NCBI GenBank assembly: GCA_944321635.1
Contig: CALULY010000004.1
Coordinates: 1-64,000, forward strand
From: an uncultured Bacteroidaceae bacterium
GTDB taxonomy: Bacteria; Bacteroidota; Bacteroidia; Bacteroidales; Bacteroidaceae
Direction: 5' to 3'
Length of the DNA: 64,000 bases
The position numbers and the translations under genes were made by a program. The notes under the pieces were generated by a model. It had not been told where the DNA came from. It searched no databases and was given only the letters and a program-made list of their open reading frames with translations. Shown in pieces: positions 52,544 to 60,311 of the stretch. Numbering within the stretch: the first letter of the stretch is position 1; each line of letters opens with the position of its first letter.

Positions 52544-53935
52544 ATGAGCACGGAAAAGGAAGTAATGGCGGGAAAGACGGCAGAATACAGGTTGCCGCCA
52601 GTGGAGATTTTTGAGCCGATGGCGGACGAGGCAGCCCCGGCAATCAGTGATGAAGAGGTCGAGAGGGTGAAATCCATCATCATCAAGGCGACCGAGGGGA
52701 CGAATGCCAAGGTGTCGGAACTCAAATTCGGCATCTCGTCGGACAAATTGCCCCGGCGCGTCAAAGTCAATACCTACTGCATCAATGTAAAGACGGGATG
52801 CAGCCATGACGAGTGGCGCATCATGTTGGAGCCGAGGACACGAGGCAAGGCTGTCACACGGGAAGACCTTGAGACTATAATATATGGTATATTCAAAGAC
52901 ATCAAACGCGATGGCCATGCCTCGGTGTCTACCGACCTCCCAGCTTTTTTGCCGCGCAAATATCGATGCCTCGATTTGCAGATAAACCGCGCCGACCGCA
53001 AGTTCCTCTCGTTGCGCCGCGCCTTTGAGAGCAAGGCGTGGAGGAAGGCAGACGGCGTGCAGCCATTCGTGGCAGGCGAGGGAGTGGGCGGACGGTTCTT
53101 GGTCGCAGACTTGACCATCCCTTTTTTAAAACATTGTCCTGTGTCCTCCCTGTTCGTGGGCGGCGCGACAGGACAGGGCAAGTCGGTCTTCCTGCATGGC
53201 ATCATCGCATCCCTGCTCTGCCGGCAACGCCCCGAGGACGTCAAACTGATACTTGTGGATACAAAAGGAGTAGAGTTTGGCGCATACGCCCGACTGGGCA
53301 AATCCTTCCTCGCCCAGATGCCTGACGGTGGGGATGCCATCATCAATGATGCAGGCAAAGGCTTCGCGGCTCTTGGCTCGCTTTATGCCGAGATGAAGCT
53401 CCGTCGCGTGCTGATGGCAAAGGCTGGGTTACATTTCTTTGGAGCATACAACAGCGCATTTGCTATGCGACGTCTCAGTGCTGAGGACGGGCATCGCGAC
53501 CTGCCACGTATGGTGATGATAATAGATGAGTACGCCGACATCATTAGGCACTACGGCCATGCATTCGAGATCATGGCTTGTGACATCGCCAAGTTTGGGT
53601 GTGAGGTGGGCATACATCTCATCATATCGACGCAACGTGTGACCACGGACATTGTTACAAAAGACATAAATGATGCGTTCTCCGAAACTGCCGCCTTCCG
53701 CGTCTCGACCCAAATAGATTCGCGCACGTTGATTGATGCTGAAGGGGCAGAAGTCTTGTGCGGGAAGGGCGACATGATTTTCTGGCACTACGGTGGGCAA
53801 GAGCGGTTGCAAACCCCGTACGTAAGCCCAGCCGATATTGACCGCCTCGTTGACCACGTGCGCAAAGCCTGTGATGCTGCGGGATACAGCCAAGGATACA
53901 CATTGCCCGAGCCCGACACGAGCGACTTGAAATGA
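52544..53935 (+). CDS. Soluble FtsK/SpoIIIE-type DNA-pump ATPase
   Basis: 463 aa, no TM helices. Residues ~50-140 resemble the FtsK alpha domain that precedes the motor. The motor has Walker A GGATGQGKS (207-214), the FtsK-type strand KLILVDTKGVEFGAY, Walker B MVMIIDEYAD (323-332), the sensor HLIISTQR (358-365) and the IDSRTLIDAEGAEVLCGKGD block (391-410) typical of cellular FtsK. It lacks the membrane domain and the KOPS-reading gamma domain of the division protein, so it is an accessory translocase. It would pump or remodel dsDNA as a hexamer. It is the first gene of a four-gene operon with a UDG-FtsZ fusion and a two-TM protein. Confidence 0.88.
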   Translation: MSTEKEVMAGKTAEYRLPPVEIFEPMADEAAPAISDEEVERVKSIIIKATEGTNAKVSELKFGISSDKLPRRVKVNTYCINVKTGCSHDEWRIMLEPRTRGKAVTREDLETIIYGIFKDIKRDGHASVSTDLPAFLPRKYRCLDLQINRADRKFLSLRRAFESKAWRKADGVQPFVAGEGVGGRFLVADLTIPFLKHCPVSSLFVGGATGQGKSVFLHGIIASLLCRQRPEDVKLILVDTKGVEFGAYARLGKSFLAQMPDGGDAIINDAGKGFAALGSLYAEMKLRRVLMAKAGLHFFGAYNSAFAMRRLSAEDGHRDLPRMVMIIDEYADIIRHYGHAFEIMACDIAKFGCEVGIHLIISTQRVTTDIVTKDINDAFSETAAFRVSTQIDSRTLIDAEGAEVLCGKGDMIFWHYGGQERLQTPYVSPADIDRLVDHVRKACDAAGYSQGYTLPEPDTSDLK

Positions 53936-54044
53936 AGAAACGGCGAGTGCCACCGCCCCTGCAACGGACGATGCAGCCCCGCACCCGCCTTGATAATAAT
54001 GATGTCCCCGTGGGGTTGGGGGACGGACTTAAAACCTTAACATC

Positions 54045-54182
54045 ATGTACAAACTGATTTTTCCTAATGGCAACGAACAGACATTCGAGTCTTTTAGTCA
54101 GATGAATGAAGCAGCAAGGCTTTTAGGAGGTGAAGCAAAGCGTATCAGTGCCCAAATGTATGCTTTTGTCCCCAAGAAATGA
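54045..54182 (+). CDS. 45-residue protein between the FtsK-like and UDG-FtsZ genes
   Basis: ATG at 54045, TGA at 54180-54182. The sequence opens MYKLIFPNGNEQTFESFSQM and ends AQMYAFVPKK. It is a compact predicted alpha/beta fold with one amphipathic helix (QMNEAARLLGGEAKR). No family recognised. It lies in the ~330-nt gap between two genes of the same operon and keeps a good frame with sensible composition. Its small size leaves the call uncertain; it could be a small regulator or inhibitor. Confidence 0.55.
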   Translation: MYKLIFPNGNEQTFESFSQMNEAARLLGGEAKRISAQMYAFVPKK

Positions 54183-54264
54183 CCCATGCAGGTGGCGGCA
54201 TCCCCGCCACCTCTTTCAACGACATTCCGACAAACAACACTAACCATCAAAACATAAAAACATC

Positions 54265-55482
54265 ATGACAGACGACAGATTCAACAACATCGGACGTGGT
54301 GGCACGGTAAAAGAAGGCATCTTCGTCAGATTTCCCGACCTTATTCCCGCCTTGGGCGGACACTTCTGGCGCGAGGACGGACAGCATGGCAAGTTGCTCC
54401 TAATCGGCGAGAGCAATTATTTCGACGACAATGACGCGGAGCACAGTGACTTCCGCGACGCCGAGCGGTGGTACAAGGCCGGTGACGCACGTCTCATCCC
54501 CGACTACCGCAAGACGGATGTAGGCAATTACATCAGTTACCCGACTTTCAACAAGGTGTTTGACATCATGGACAGGGTGCTGGACGAGGCAGGCATCGAG
54601 CATGAGGCGGGATTGTCAGAGGCCGCGTTCTACAACTACTACCTCCGTCCCGCCTACAATGATGGTCGGCGCAAGGGCTTCCGTCCCCAGCCGATAGACG
54701 ATGAGGTCTCGGGCGAGGCATTGTCAGGCATCATTGGCGAAATCAAGCCCGATGTCATTATCTTCCTCAGCAAGCTGGCATACACTGCATTCGGCAATTA
54801 CTGCAAGGCCAAGGAACTCGCATTCCACGACGTAGTGATTGAACTCGTCAAACACCCTGCGTCATGGCGGTGGGAAGCAAACGGCGTGGCACGCAACAAA
54901 GCCCGTATCGCGCAGCTGCTCCGTGAGCATTGGGTCAGGCATCAAGCGGATAAGATTGCGAGGCATAATCTTGTAATCGCTATCGGAGGAGGCGGCTGCA
55001 ACATTGCCGCCTCGTTGTCGGGACAGCTGCCCGAGGGAACAGAATTAGCGATGCTTGACACCGATGCCGACAGCCTTGCCCGCCACGGCGACAAAGCACG
55101 GACCATCACGTTGCAAGGTAGCCAAGCAGAGCAAGAGGCGGCATTGCGCGACCTCATAACCAAAGACACCGGCAAAGTGGTCGTAGTCGCCACGCTCGGC
55201 GGCGAGACCGGGACGCGCCTTGTCCCCACCGTCCTGCGCATAGCCAAGGAGACCCCGAGAGTGACGGGCTGCGTCGTGACGATATCATTCGATTTCGAGG
55301 GTAGGGAGTGCGTTGACAAATCCCTGGAAGTCCTGGAGGAAATCAAGCGACTTGCCAACGACACGCTCGTCATAGACAACGACAGGCTCAAGGACAAGCA
55401 TCCCGACCGCAATTTCACCGACGGCTTCAAGGCTTGCGATGCCGAGGCGGCGACATACATATTGAAACTGCTAAGACAATAA
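54265..55482 (+). CDS. Fusion of a uracil-DNA-glycosylase-like domain with an FtsZ/tubulin-like GTPase domain
   Basis: 405 aa. Residues ~1-225 look like the UDG superfamily: KLLLIGESNYFDD (motif 1 with G48-E-S), a mid YNYYLRP block, IKPDVIIFLSKLAY (the strand before the active-site loop), and HPASW (197-201, like the HPS motif). Residues ~234-405 are FtsZ-like: T1 loop AIGGGGCN (239-246), LDTDADSL (264-271, as NTDAQAL), the tubulin signature as GGETGTR (312-318, usually GGGTGTG), SFDFEGRE (341-348), and NDRL (372-375). The chain ends inside the region of core helix H7, so the T7 catalytic loop and C-terminal domain of FtsZ are missing. GTP binding is plausible; self-stimulated hydrolysis and ordinary filaments are less so. 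Confidence 0.8.
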   Translation: MTDDRFNNIGRGGTVKEGIFVRFPDLIPALGGHFWREDGQHGKLLLIGESNYFDDNDAEHSDFRDAERWYKAGDARLIPDYRKTDVGNYISYPTFNKVFDIMDRVLDEAGIEHEAGLSEAAFYNYYLRPAYNDGRRKGFRPQPIDDEVSGEALSGIIGEIKPDVIIFLSKLAYTAFGNYCKAKELAFHDVVIELVKHPASWRWEANGVARNKARIAQLLREHWVRHQADKIARHNLVIAIGGGGCNIAASLSGQLPEGTELAMLDTDADSLARHGDKARTITLQGSQAEQEAALRDLITKDTGKVVVVATLGGETGTRLVPTVLRIAKETPRVTGCVVTISFDFEGRECVDKSLEVLEEIKRLANDTLVIDNDRLKDKHPDRNFTDGFKACDAEAATYILKLLRQ

Positions 55483-55494
55483 ACCAAGACCAAA

Positions 55495-56937
55495 ATGAAA
55501 CTCGGTAAGAACAAAATCATCGCAATAACGGTGGTGCTCACCGTACTGGCCTGCGTCTTTGCCGTCTACCTGCGGCTATTCACCGGCAAGGAACTGTGGT
55601 ACGAGATGTTTGCCGCAATGTTAGGCACAATCATCACTGCCATAATCACCATGATCCTGCTGCGCGGCCAGAGCGACACCGACATTGAGAGGGAACGAGC
55701 TGCCAAGATATTCGAGGAAAAGCTAAGGATATACGAGGAATTCCTGCACACCCTCTGCGACGTCATCAAAGACCACAGCCTGTCGGATGAGGAGAAAATC
55801 CGCCTGGAGTTCCAGACTTCGTACGTGGCAATGCACTGCGACTCCAAGTACATAGCCACTGTCAGCAACGCGGTCCGTGAGCTGATCGAATACGAATGCC
55901 CCGACGAGGAAAAAGCCGAGAACCTCGCCGGCAAAAGCAACTCGCCCGACCCGCTGTTGGATAACCTCTTTGCCATTGTGGAAGCGTTTCGCAAAGACCT
56001 TTATGGCGACGATTTCAAGTTCGATGGCAAGTATAAGTTGGCAACGCTTGAGAACTTCTCGGACGCATACCGCAATGCCAAAGGCAGCGAAGGCGGTGCT
56101 GAGGACAAGGAGCAACGTCTTTCGGTTGATTTGAACGTGCTTTCCATGCCTGCGGGTGTAATTTCGCAGCCGACAAAAACGGTAGATGAGGCAGCATCAT
56201 CCGCCCCGCAGGACGAGGCGTCGGATGCCGTCGAGGACAAGACGCTTTGGGACGAGGCCGTCGCGCGGTGGAACGGCCGGGGATGGCGGTTGAGAGGCCT
56301 CACCGGGCAGGATGGCTGGATGGATTTGAGCAATGATGCCAATCCCGGGGTGGTAATCATCTCACGCTTCCAAGGACGCTACTGCATCAAGGCTGCGTAT
56401 GGCAACGACCCGGACTTCTCCAAACCCCTCAAGTGGGACAAGGGAGGACGACGCAACGCCGGGACATGGTGGCAGAACCTCGCCGCCCCCTACGCGGACA
56501 TCCCGGCAGAGCGGTTTGTTGCAACCTTGTTTTCGGACACTGAGATGCAACGCTACGTCATCGGCATAGTGGACTCGCTGCTCGATGCCCTGGAGCGGCA
56601 TCACCGCACGTGCGATTGGAAAGGCACAGTGGGCGCGCATCCCGGCTGGAAGATCTTCATCTGGTACTGGGATATGCTGGCCTGCGAGTTCCAATCTCCC
56701 GACGAAGGTACTCCCTACATGGACATAATCGAGGACAAGGCCACCGGCAAGGTGCTGTTGCAACTGGCCAACCGCAGAAAAGACAGCGATGCGCTGGCCA
56801 GGACATTGCAACGCATCGGCTGCGGTGGCAAGACTGCCGGGCAGAACGGCTATGTGCTGCTCGAAGAACTCCCGACGGTGGATGCCGAAACGGTAGGCGC
56901 GAGGGTCAACTACTGGATAAGCCAAATCGGCGGCTGA
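55495..56937 (+). CDS. Two-TM protein with coiled coil and unknown C-terminal domain
   Basis: 480 aa. Two closely spaced N-terminal TM helices (IIAITVVLTVLACVFAVYL and AAMLGTIITAIITMILL) put the rest in the cytoplasm. A coiled coil follows (DIERERAAKIFEEKLRIYEE), then a helical region, an Ala/Asp/Glu-rich linker (about residues 225-250) and a Trp-rich C-terminal domain (WNGRGWRLRGLTGQDGWMDL; GWKIFIWYWDMLACEF). The C-terminal domain matches nothing I recognise. The gene is 13 nt after the UDG-FtsZ fusion and ends the operon. A membrane-acting effector or an anchor for the complex are both possible. Confidence 0.75.
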   Translation: MKLGKNKIIAITVVLTVLACVFAVYLRLFTGKELWYEMFAAMLGTIITAIITMILLRGQSDTDIERERAAKIFEEKLRIYEEFLHTLCDVIKDHSLSDEEKIRLEFQTSYVAMHCDSKYIATVSNAVRELIEYECPDEEKAENLAGKSNSPDPLLDNLFAIVEAFRKDLYGDDFKFDGKYKLATLENFSDAYRNAKGSEGGAEDKEQRLSVDLNVLSMPAGVISQPTKTVDEAASSAPQDEASDAVEDKTLWDEAVARWNGRGWRLRGLTGQDGWMDLSNDANPGVVIISRFQGRYCIKAAYGNDPDFSKPLKWDKGGRRNAGTWWQNLAAPYADIPAERFVATLFSDTEMQRYVIGIVDSLLDALERHHRTCDWKGTVGAHPGWKIFIWYWDMLACEFQSPDEGTPYMDIIEDKATGKVLLQLANRRKDSDALARTLQRIGCGGKTAGQNGYVLLEELPTVDAETVGARVNYWISQIGG

Positions 56938-57017
56938 CGACCGTCCTGCATCAGTCCCGCCCTGTCGCCGCCAGGGCATCAGGACCGACGGCAAAAATCA
57001 TTGTATGCTAATCACCG

Positions 57018-57053
57018 AAACATTGTATGCCACGGCCGTGGCATACAATGTTT
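57018..57053 (+). terminator. 36-bp perfect palindrome/terminator, copy 2
   Basis: Same core as copy 1 at 51922-51961: arms AAACATTGTATGCCACGG and its complement, then TTTT and GTGCGG. It would end the FtsK/UDG-FtsZ/two-TM operon. The two copies enclose that operon exactly. Confidence 0.85.
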
Positions 57054-57111
57054 TTTTGTGCGGGGCGGCATTTTCTCCATCATGTGCCGTCGGCTCGCAC
57101 ATGGGGCACCT

Positions 57112-57119
57112 TATCTTTG
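57112..57119 (+). promoter_or_regulatory. -7 element before rtcB
   Basis: TATCTTTG, a full match to TAnnTTTG, 31 nt before the chosen rtcB start. No convincing -33 TTTG is seen at 19 nt. Confidence 0.45.
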
Positions 57120-57149
57120 TGCAAGTAAGTATTAATGGAGGACGAGATT

Positions 57150-58424
57150 ATGAGAACCATCGAGGGACACGACGTCAAGATCTTCACCGACAACATAGAG
57201 GAGAGCGCGGTGCAGCAGATAGAGCAATTGATGGCCATCGACGCATTCAGCGGCTGCAAGGTCAGGATCATGCCCGACGTGCACGCCGGTGCGGGCTGTG
57301 TCATAGGCTTCACTGGCGACCTCGGGCAGAGGGTAATCCCCAACATCGTCGGGGTTGACATCGGGTGCGGCATACTGGTGCAGCCGCTGCATTGCACGGG
57401 GGACATCGATTTCCACGCCCTGCACACCTACATCACCGCAGGCATCCCGTCCGGGCGCAACGTGAGGGAGCGGACGGATGTGATCCTGCCGCAGAAATAT
57501 ATGGACCGTTACGCAGCCGCCAAGCAGATTGTCATGCAGCTGCGTTGCTACCGCGAGCTGCGGGACAGCAAGCGGCTCTACAAAGGCATAGGCACTCTCG
57601 GTGGTGGCAACCATTACATCGAGCTCGACCGCGACACCCGGGGGCGGCTCTACCTGATGGTGCACACCGGCAGCCGCAACCTTGGCAAGCAAGTGGCGGA
57701 GATATACCAGAAGATTGCCGTGAAAAACCAGTCCGGGTGGGCGGAGCTGATGGAGGAACAGCAGCGCGTCATCGCCGAATACAAGGCAGCCGGGCGTCGC
57801 AGCGAACTGCAAAAGGTCATCGCAGACCTCCACTCATCGTTCAAGATGCGCCGACCGCTGATGCCTGCCGAGCTGTGCTATGTCGAGGGGGCGGCGCGCG
57901 AGGACTATTTGCATGATATGCGCCTGTGCCAGCAGTGGGCGGTCATCAACCGCAGGCTCATTGCCGACCTGATAGCCGACCACCTCCGCGCCTCCGGCAA
58001 CCTGCCTGCTGACGATGAGGCTCTGGCCCAGGAGGCGTTTGAGAGCGTGCACAACTACATAGGCGACGACAACATCATCCGCAAGGGCGCTATCTCAGCC
58101 CGCGAGGGGCAACGGTGCGTCATCCCCCTTAATATGCGCGACGGCGCACTTCTTTGCCTGGGCAAGGGCAATCCTGACTGGAACTGGTCTGCACCGCATG
58201 GCGCGGGCCGTGTGATGAGCCGTGCGCAGGCTTTCAAGCAGATCAGCCTCGACGACTACGCACGCTCGATGGCCGGCATTTACAGCGAGACGGTCAACGA
58301 AGAGACCAAGGACGAGTCGCCCATGGTCTACAAGCCGAAAGATGAGATCATAGCCAACATAAGGGACACCGTGGAAATCACGGACACCATAACTCCAGTC
58401 TTCAACTTCAAAGCTGCCGAGTGA
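57150..58424 (+). CDS. rtcB: RNA-splicing ligase RtcB
   Basis: 424 aa from the ATG at 57150, which has GGAGG eight nt upstream; an in-frame ATG at 57135 is the alternative. It joins 2',3'-cyclic phosphate (or 3'-phosphate) and 5'-OH RNA ends using GTP and Mn2+. Family blocks are clear: RIMPDVHAGAGCVIGFTG, VGVDIGCGILVQ, GIGTLGGGNHYIEL (metal/guanylate site), MVHTGSRNLGKQVAE and SAPHGAGRVMSRAQAFK near the C-terminus with the active-site His. It is followed after 18 nt by a phosphoesterase, suggesting an RNA-repair pair. Confidence 0.94.
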   Translation: MRTIEGHDVKIFTDNIEESAVQQIEQLMAIDAFSGCKVRIMPDVHAGAGCVIGFTGDLGQRVIPNIVGVDIGCGILVQPLHCTGDIDFHALHTYITAGIPSGRNVRERTDVILPQKYMDRYAAAKQIVMQLRCYRELRDSKRLYKGIGTLGGGNHYIELDRDTRGRLYLMVHTGSRNLGKQVAEIYQKIAVKNQSGWAELMEEQQRVIAEYKAAGRRSELQKVIADLHSSFKMRRPLMPAELCYVEGAAREDYLHDMRLCQQWAVINRRLIADLIADHLRASGNLPADDEALAQEAFESVHNYIGDDNIIRKGAISAREGQRCVIPLNMRDGALLCLGKGNPDWNWSAPHGAGRVMSRAQAFKQISLDDYARSMAGIYSETVNEETKDESPMVYKPKDEIIANIRDTVEITDTITPVFNFKAAE

Positions 58425-58442
58425 CGGCATCTGACGATAAAG

Positions 58443-59135
58443 ATGAAAAGTGTGAACGAAGTGACGAGGCCTACCGCAGTCATCGGTGATGTGCACGGAC
58501 TGGACTACTGGAGACAAGTGGTCCAGTCGCATCCCGCGTGCCGTGTCGTGTTCCTGGGCGACTACCTCGACCCCATAGACTACGTGCCTCGCCGGGACTT
58601 GCTTGCCAACCTGCGGGCGATAATCGCCTTGCGGCGTGCCCGCCCCTCGGATGTCGTGCTGCTGCTGGGCAACCATGACCTGCACTACTTCAGCACTGAC
58701 GCGCCCATCTGCTCACGCTTCGACTGGCAGATAGGGGACAAGGCTTCGCTGTTGTTCCTTGAAAACATCGACGCCTTCCAATATGCCTTCCAGGACGGGC
58801 GCACCATCTTCACCCATGCCGGCATCGCCCACGGGTGGTTTGTCAATGATTTCAAGGGCGACATCTCACGCCCCATCGCCGACCAGCTCAACAATCCGTC
58901 GGACGGCCAGGTGGAGGCGTTGTGCAGGGTGGGGCAGTTGCGCGGCGGCAAGCAGGGCACGACCGGCGGCATCTTTTGGGCGGACAGCGACGAACTGGCC
59001 GACCCGCTGCACGGCTTCACCCAGGTCGTCGGGCACAACCGTGTCGAGGAGGTGACGACGCACGAGGGCGGTGACGGGGGCAAGATTGTCTTCTGCGACT
59101 GCCTGTGGAACGGCAACTACCTCTTCATGGAGTGA
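58443..59135 (+). CDS. Calcineurin-like metallophosphoesterase, partner of RtcB
   Basis: 230 aa with the full metallophosphatase set: AVIGDVHG, FLGDYLDPIDY, LLLGNHDLHY, IFTHAGIAHGW and QVVGHNRVEE. Soluble, single domain. It lies 18 nt downstream of rtcB on the same strand. A role in trimming RNA ends before ligation is reasonable, as phosphatases and kinases accompany RNA ligases elsewhere, but the substrate is not shown by the sequence. Confidence 0.85.
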   Translation: MKSVNEVTRPTAVIGDVHGLDYWRQVVQSHPACRVVFLGDYLDPIDYVPRRDLLANLRAIIALRRARPSDVVLLLGNHDLHYFSTDAPICSRFDWQIGDKASLLFLENIDAFQYAFQDGRTIFTHAGIAHGWFVNDFKGDISRPIADQLNNPSDGQVEALCRVGQLRGGKQGTTGGIFWADSDELADPLHGFTQVVGHNRVEEVTTHEGGDGGKIVFCDCLWNGNYLFME

Positions 59136-59165
59136 CGGGCGGCCGGCGGGCCGCTGCGGCAATGT

Positions 59166-59234
59166 CTTTTGTAAGTGCGACTTACAAGGGTTGTTATTGC
59201 CACTTACAACCTTTGTAAGTCGCAGTTACAAAAG
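59166..59234. repeat. Large imperfect inverted repeat with four GTAAGT/ACTTAC-type half sites
   Basis: Left arm CTTTTGTAAGTGCGACTTAC then AAGGGTTGT; right arm ACAACCTTTGTAAGTCGCAG then TTACAAAAG. The arms (~29 nt) are complementary with few mismatches across an 11 nt loop. Each arm is itself a small palindrome (GTAAGT-GCG-ACTTAC). It may be a terminator of the rtcB operon or a double operator for the PAP2 gene. Confidence 0.7.
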
Positions 59235-59298
59235 ACCCTTTTGCCCGTTGGGTCGGATGTTTTCCGGCGGAGGGTCGGAGGCCGTGCGGTTTTTTCCC

Positions 59299-59306
59299 TA
59301 CCTTTG
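59299..59306 (+). promoter_or_regulatory. -7 element of the PAP2 gene
   Basis: TACCTTTG, a full match to TAnnTTTG, followed by CGCA and the ATG 28 nt downstream. No clear -33 box. Confidence 0.5.
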
Positions 59307-59333
59307 CGCAAATTATTAACCGACAACGACATC

Positions 59334-60098
59334 ATGCGCAAGCTGTTAATCATCGCCATCGCCCTGCTTGTCGCCTTGCAGGGTCAGGCAAGGACGTTGA
59401 AGCACAGGGGTGATTCGACCCGCTATGAGGGTTATGAGGATTGCCGCATCAAGGCCACCGAGTTCATTGCCCCCGCCGTGCTCATCACCTTGGGGAGCAT
59501 CGGGGTGAAAAACAAGGGATTCGGCAAGATGAACGACAAGGTGCACGAGGCGATGGGCTACTCCTTCCATGGGCGGAAAAAGACCTACGCAGACGACTAC
59601 ATCCAGTATCTCCCAATAGCCTCGGTGTACGGCTTGAGCCTGCTCGGCGCGGAGGCCAAGCATGATTACATCGACCGCACGATGGTGCTCGCCGTCTCGG
59701 CCGCTACGATGGCTACTGCCGTCAATGTCATCAAATACACCGTCAAGGAGAAGCGTCCCGACAGCGGCAAACGCAATTCGTTCCCGTCAGGGCACACGGC
59801 CACCGCGTTCATGGGGGCGGAAGTGGTGCGCGAGGAGTATGGTTGGGGCTACGGTGCGGCCGCCTACGGAGTGGCGACTTTGATAGGTGTGGCACGCCTC
59901 TACAACGAGCGTCACTGGCTTACCGACGTGTTTGCCGGGGCGGGCATAGGCATCCTCTCGGCGCGGGTCGGCTACTGGCTGTTGCCGTGGACGAGCCGCA
60001 TCTTCAAAAGGCGCAAGGCCGGCAGCGACATCACCGTTGGCTTCTCGGCATTCGCCACTGGCGAAGGCGGCGCGGCAACCGTCGCTTTGCAGTTTTGA
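59334..60098 (+). CDS. PAP2-family phosphatase, secreted/membrane-associated
   Basis: 254 aa from the ATG at 59334 with a signal sequence (LLIIAIALLVALQGQA). The three PAP2 motifs are complete: KEKRPD (K-x6-RP type, within VKEKRPDSGKRN), SFPSGHT and RLYNERHWLTDVFAG (catalytic His in R-x5-H-x3-D). The family includes undecaprenyl-diphosphate and lipid phosphatases that act at the periplasmic face. The C-terminal ~40 aa form an added strand-rich tail ending VALQF. Longer in-frame starts (to 59175) run through the inverted repeat and are not used. Confidence 0.88.
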   Translation: MRKLLIIAIALLVALQGQARTLKHRGDSTRYEGYEDCRIKATEFIAPAVLITLGSIGVKNKGFGKMNDKVHEAMGYSFHGRKKTYADDYIQYLPIASVYGLSLLGAEAKHDYIDRTMVLAVSAATMATAVNVIKYTVKEKRPDSGKRNSFPSGHTATAFMGAEVVREEYGWGYGAAAYGVATLIGVARLYNERHWLTDVFAGAGIGILSARVGYWLLPWTSRIFKRRKAGSDITVGFSAFATGEGGAATVALQF

Positions 60099-60214
60099 CA
60101 CAGGGCAATCCCCGACTTCATCAGATGTGAAAAGACGGCACGCCGCCTGCAAATTTGTCACCATTCGCGCCAATCGGGCAGGATGGTGGACAAAACGGGC
60201 GCGGCATCCCTTCT

Positions 60215-60230
60215 GGCACGCACATTGCAC
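60215..60230 (+). promoter_or_regulatory. Sigma-54 (RpoN)-type promoter of the hsp20 gene
   Basis: TGGCACGCACATTGCA: the -24 GG (60216-60217) and -12 GC (60228-60229) are exactly 10 nt apart, a full match to TGGCAC-N5-TTGCA. Transcription would start near 60241, giving a ~70-nt leader to the Hsp20 gene. An enhancer-binding activator would be needed; none is encoded in this window. Confidence 0.75.
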
Positions 60231-60311
60231 TTATGTAGGTGAATCGAAAACCCGACGAGGGCTGGAGGTTCATAAGAAACAAAAGTGAAACTAAAATAAG
60301 GAGGATTTGAT

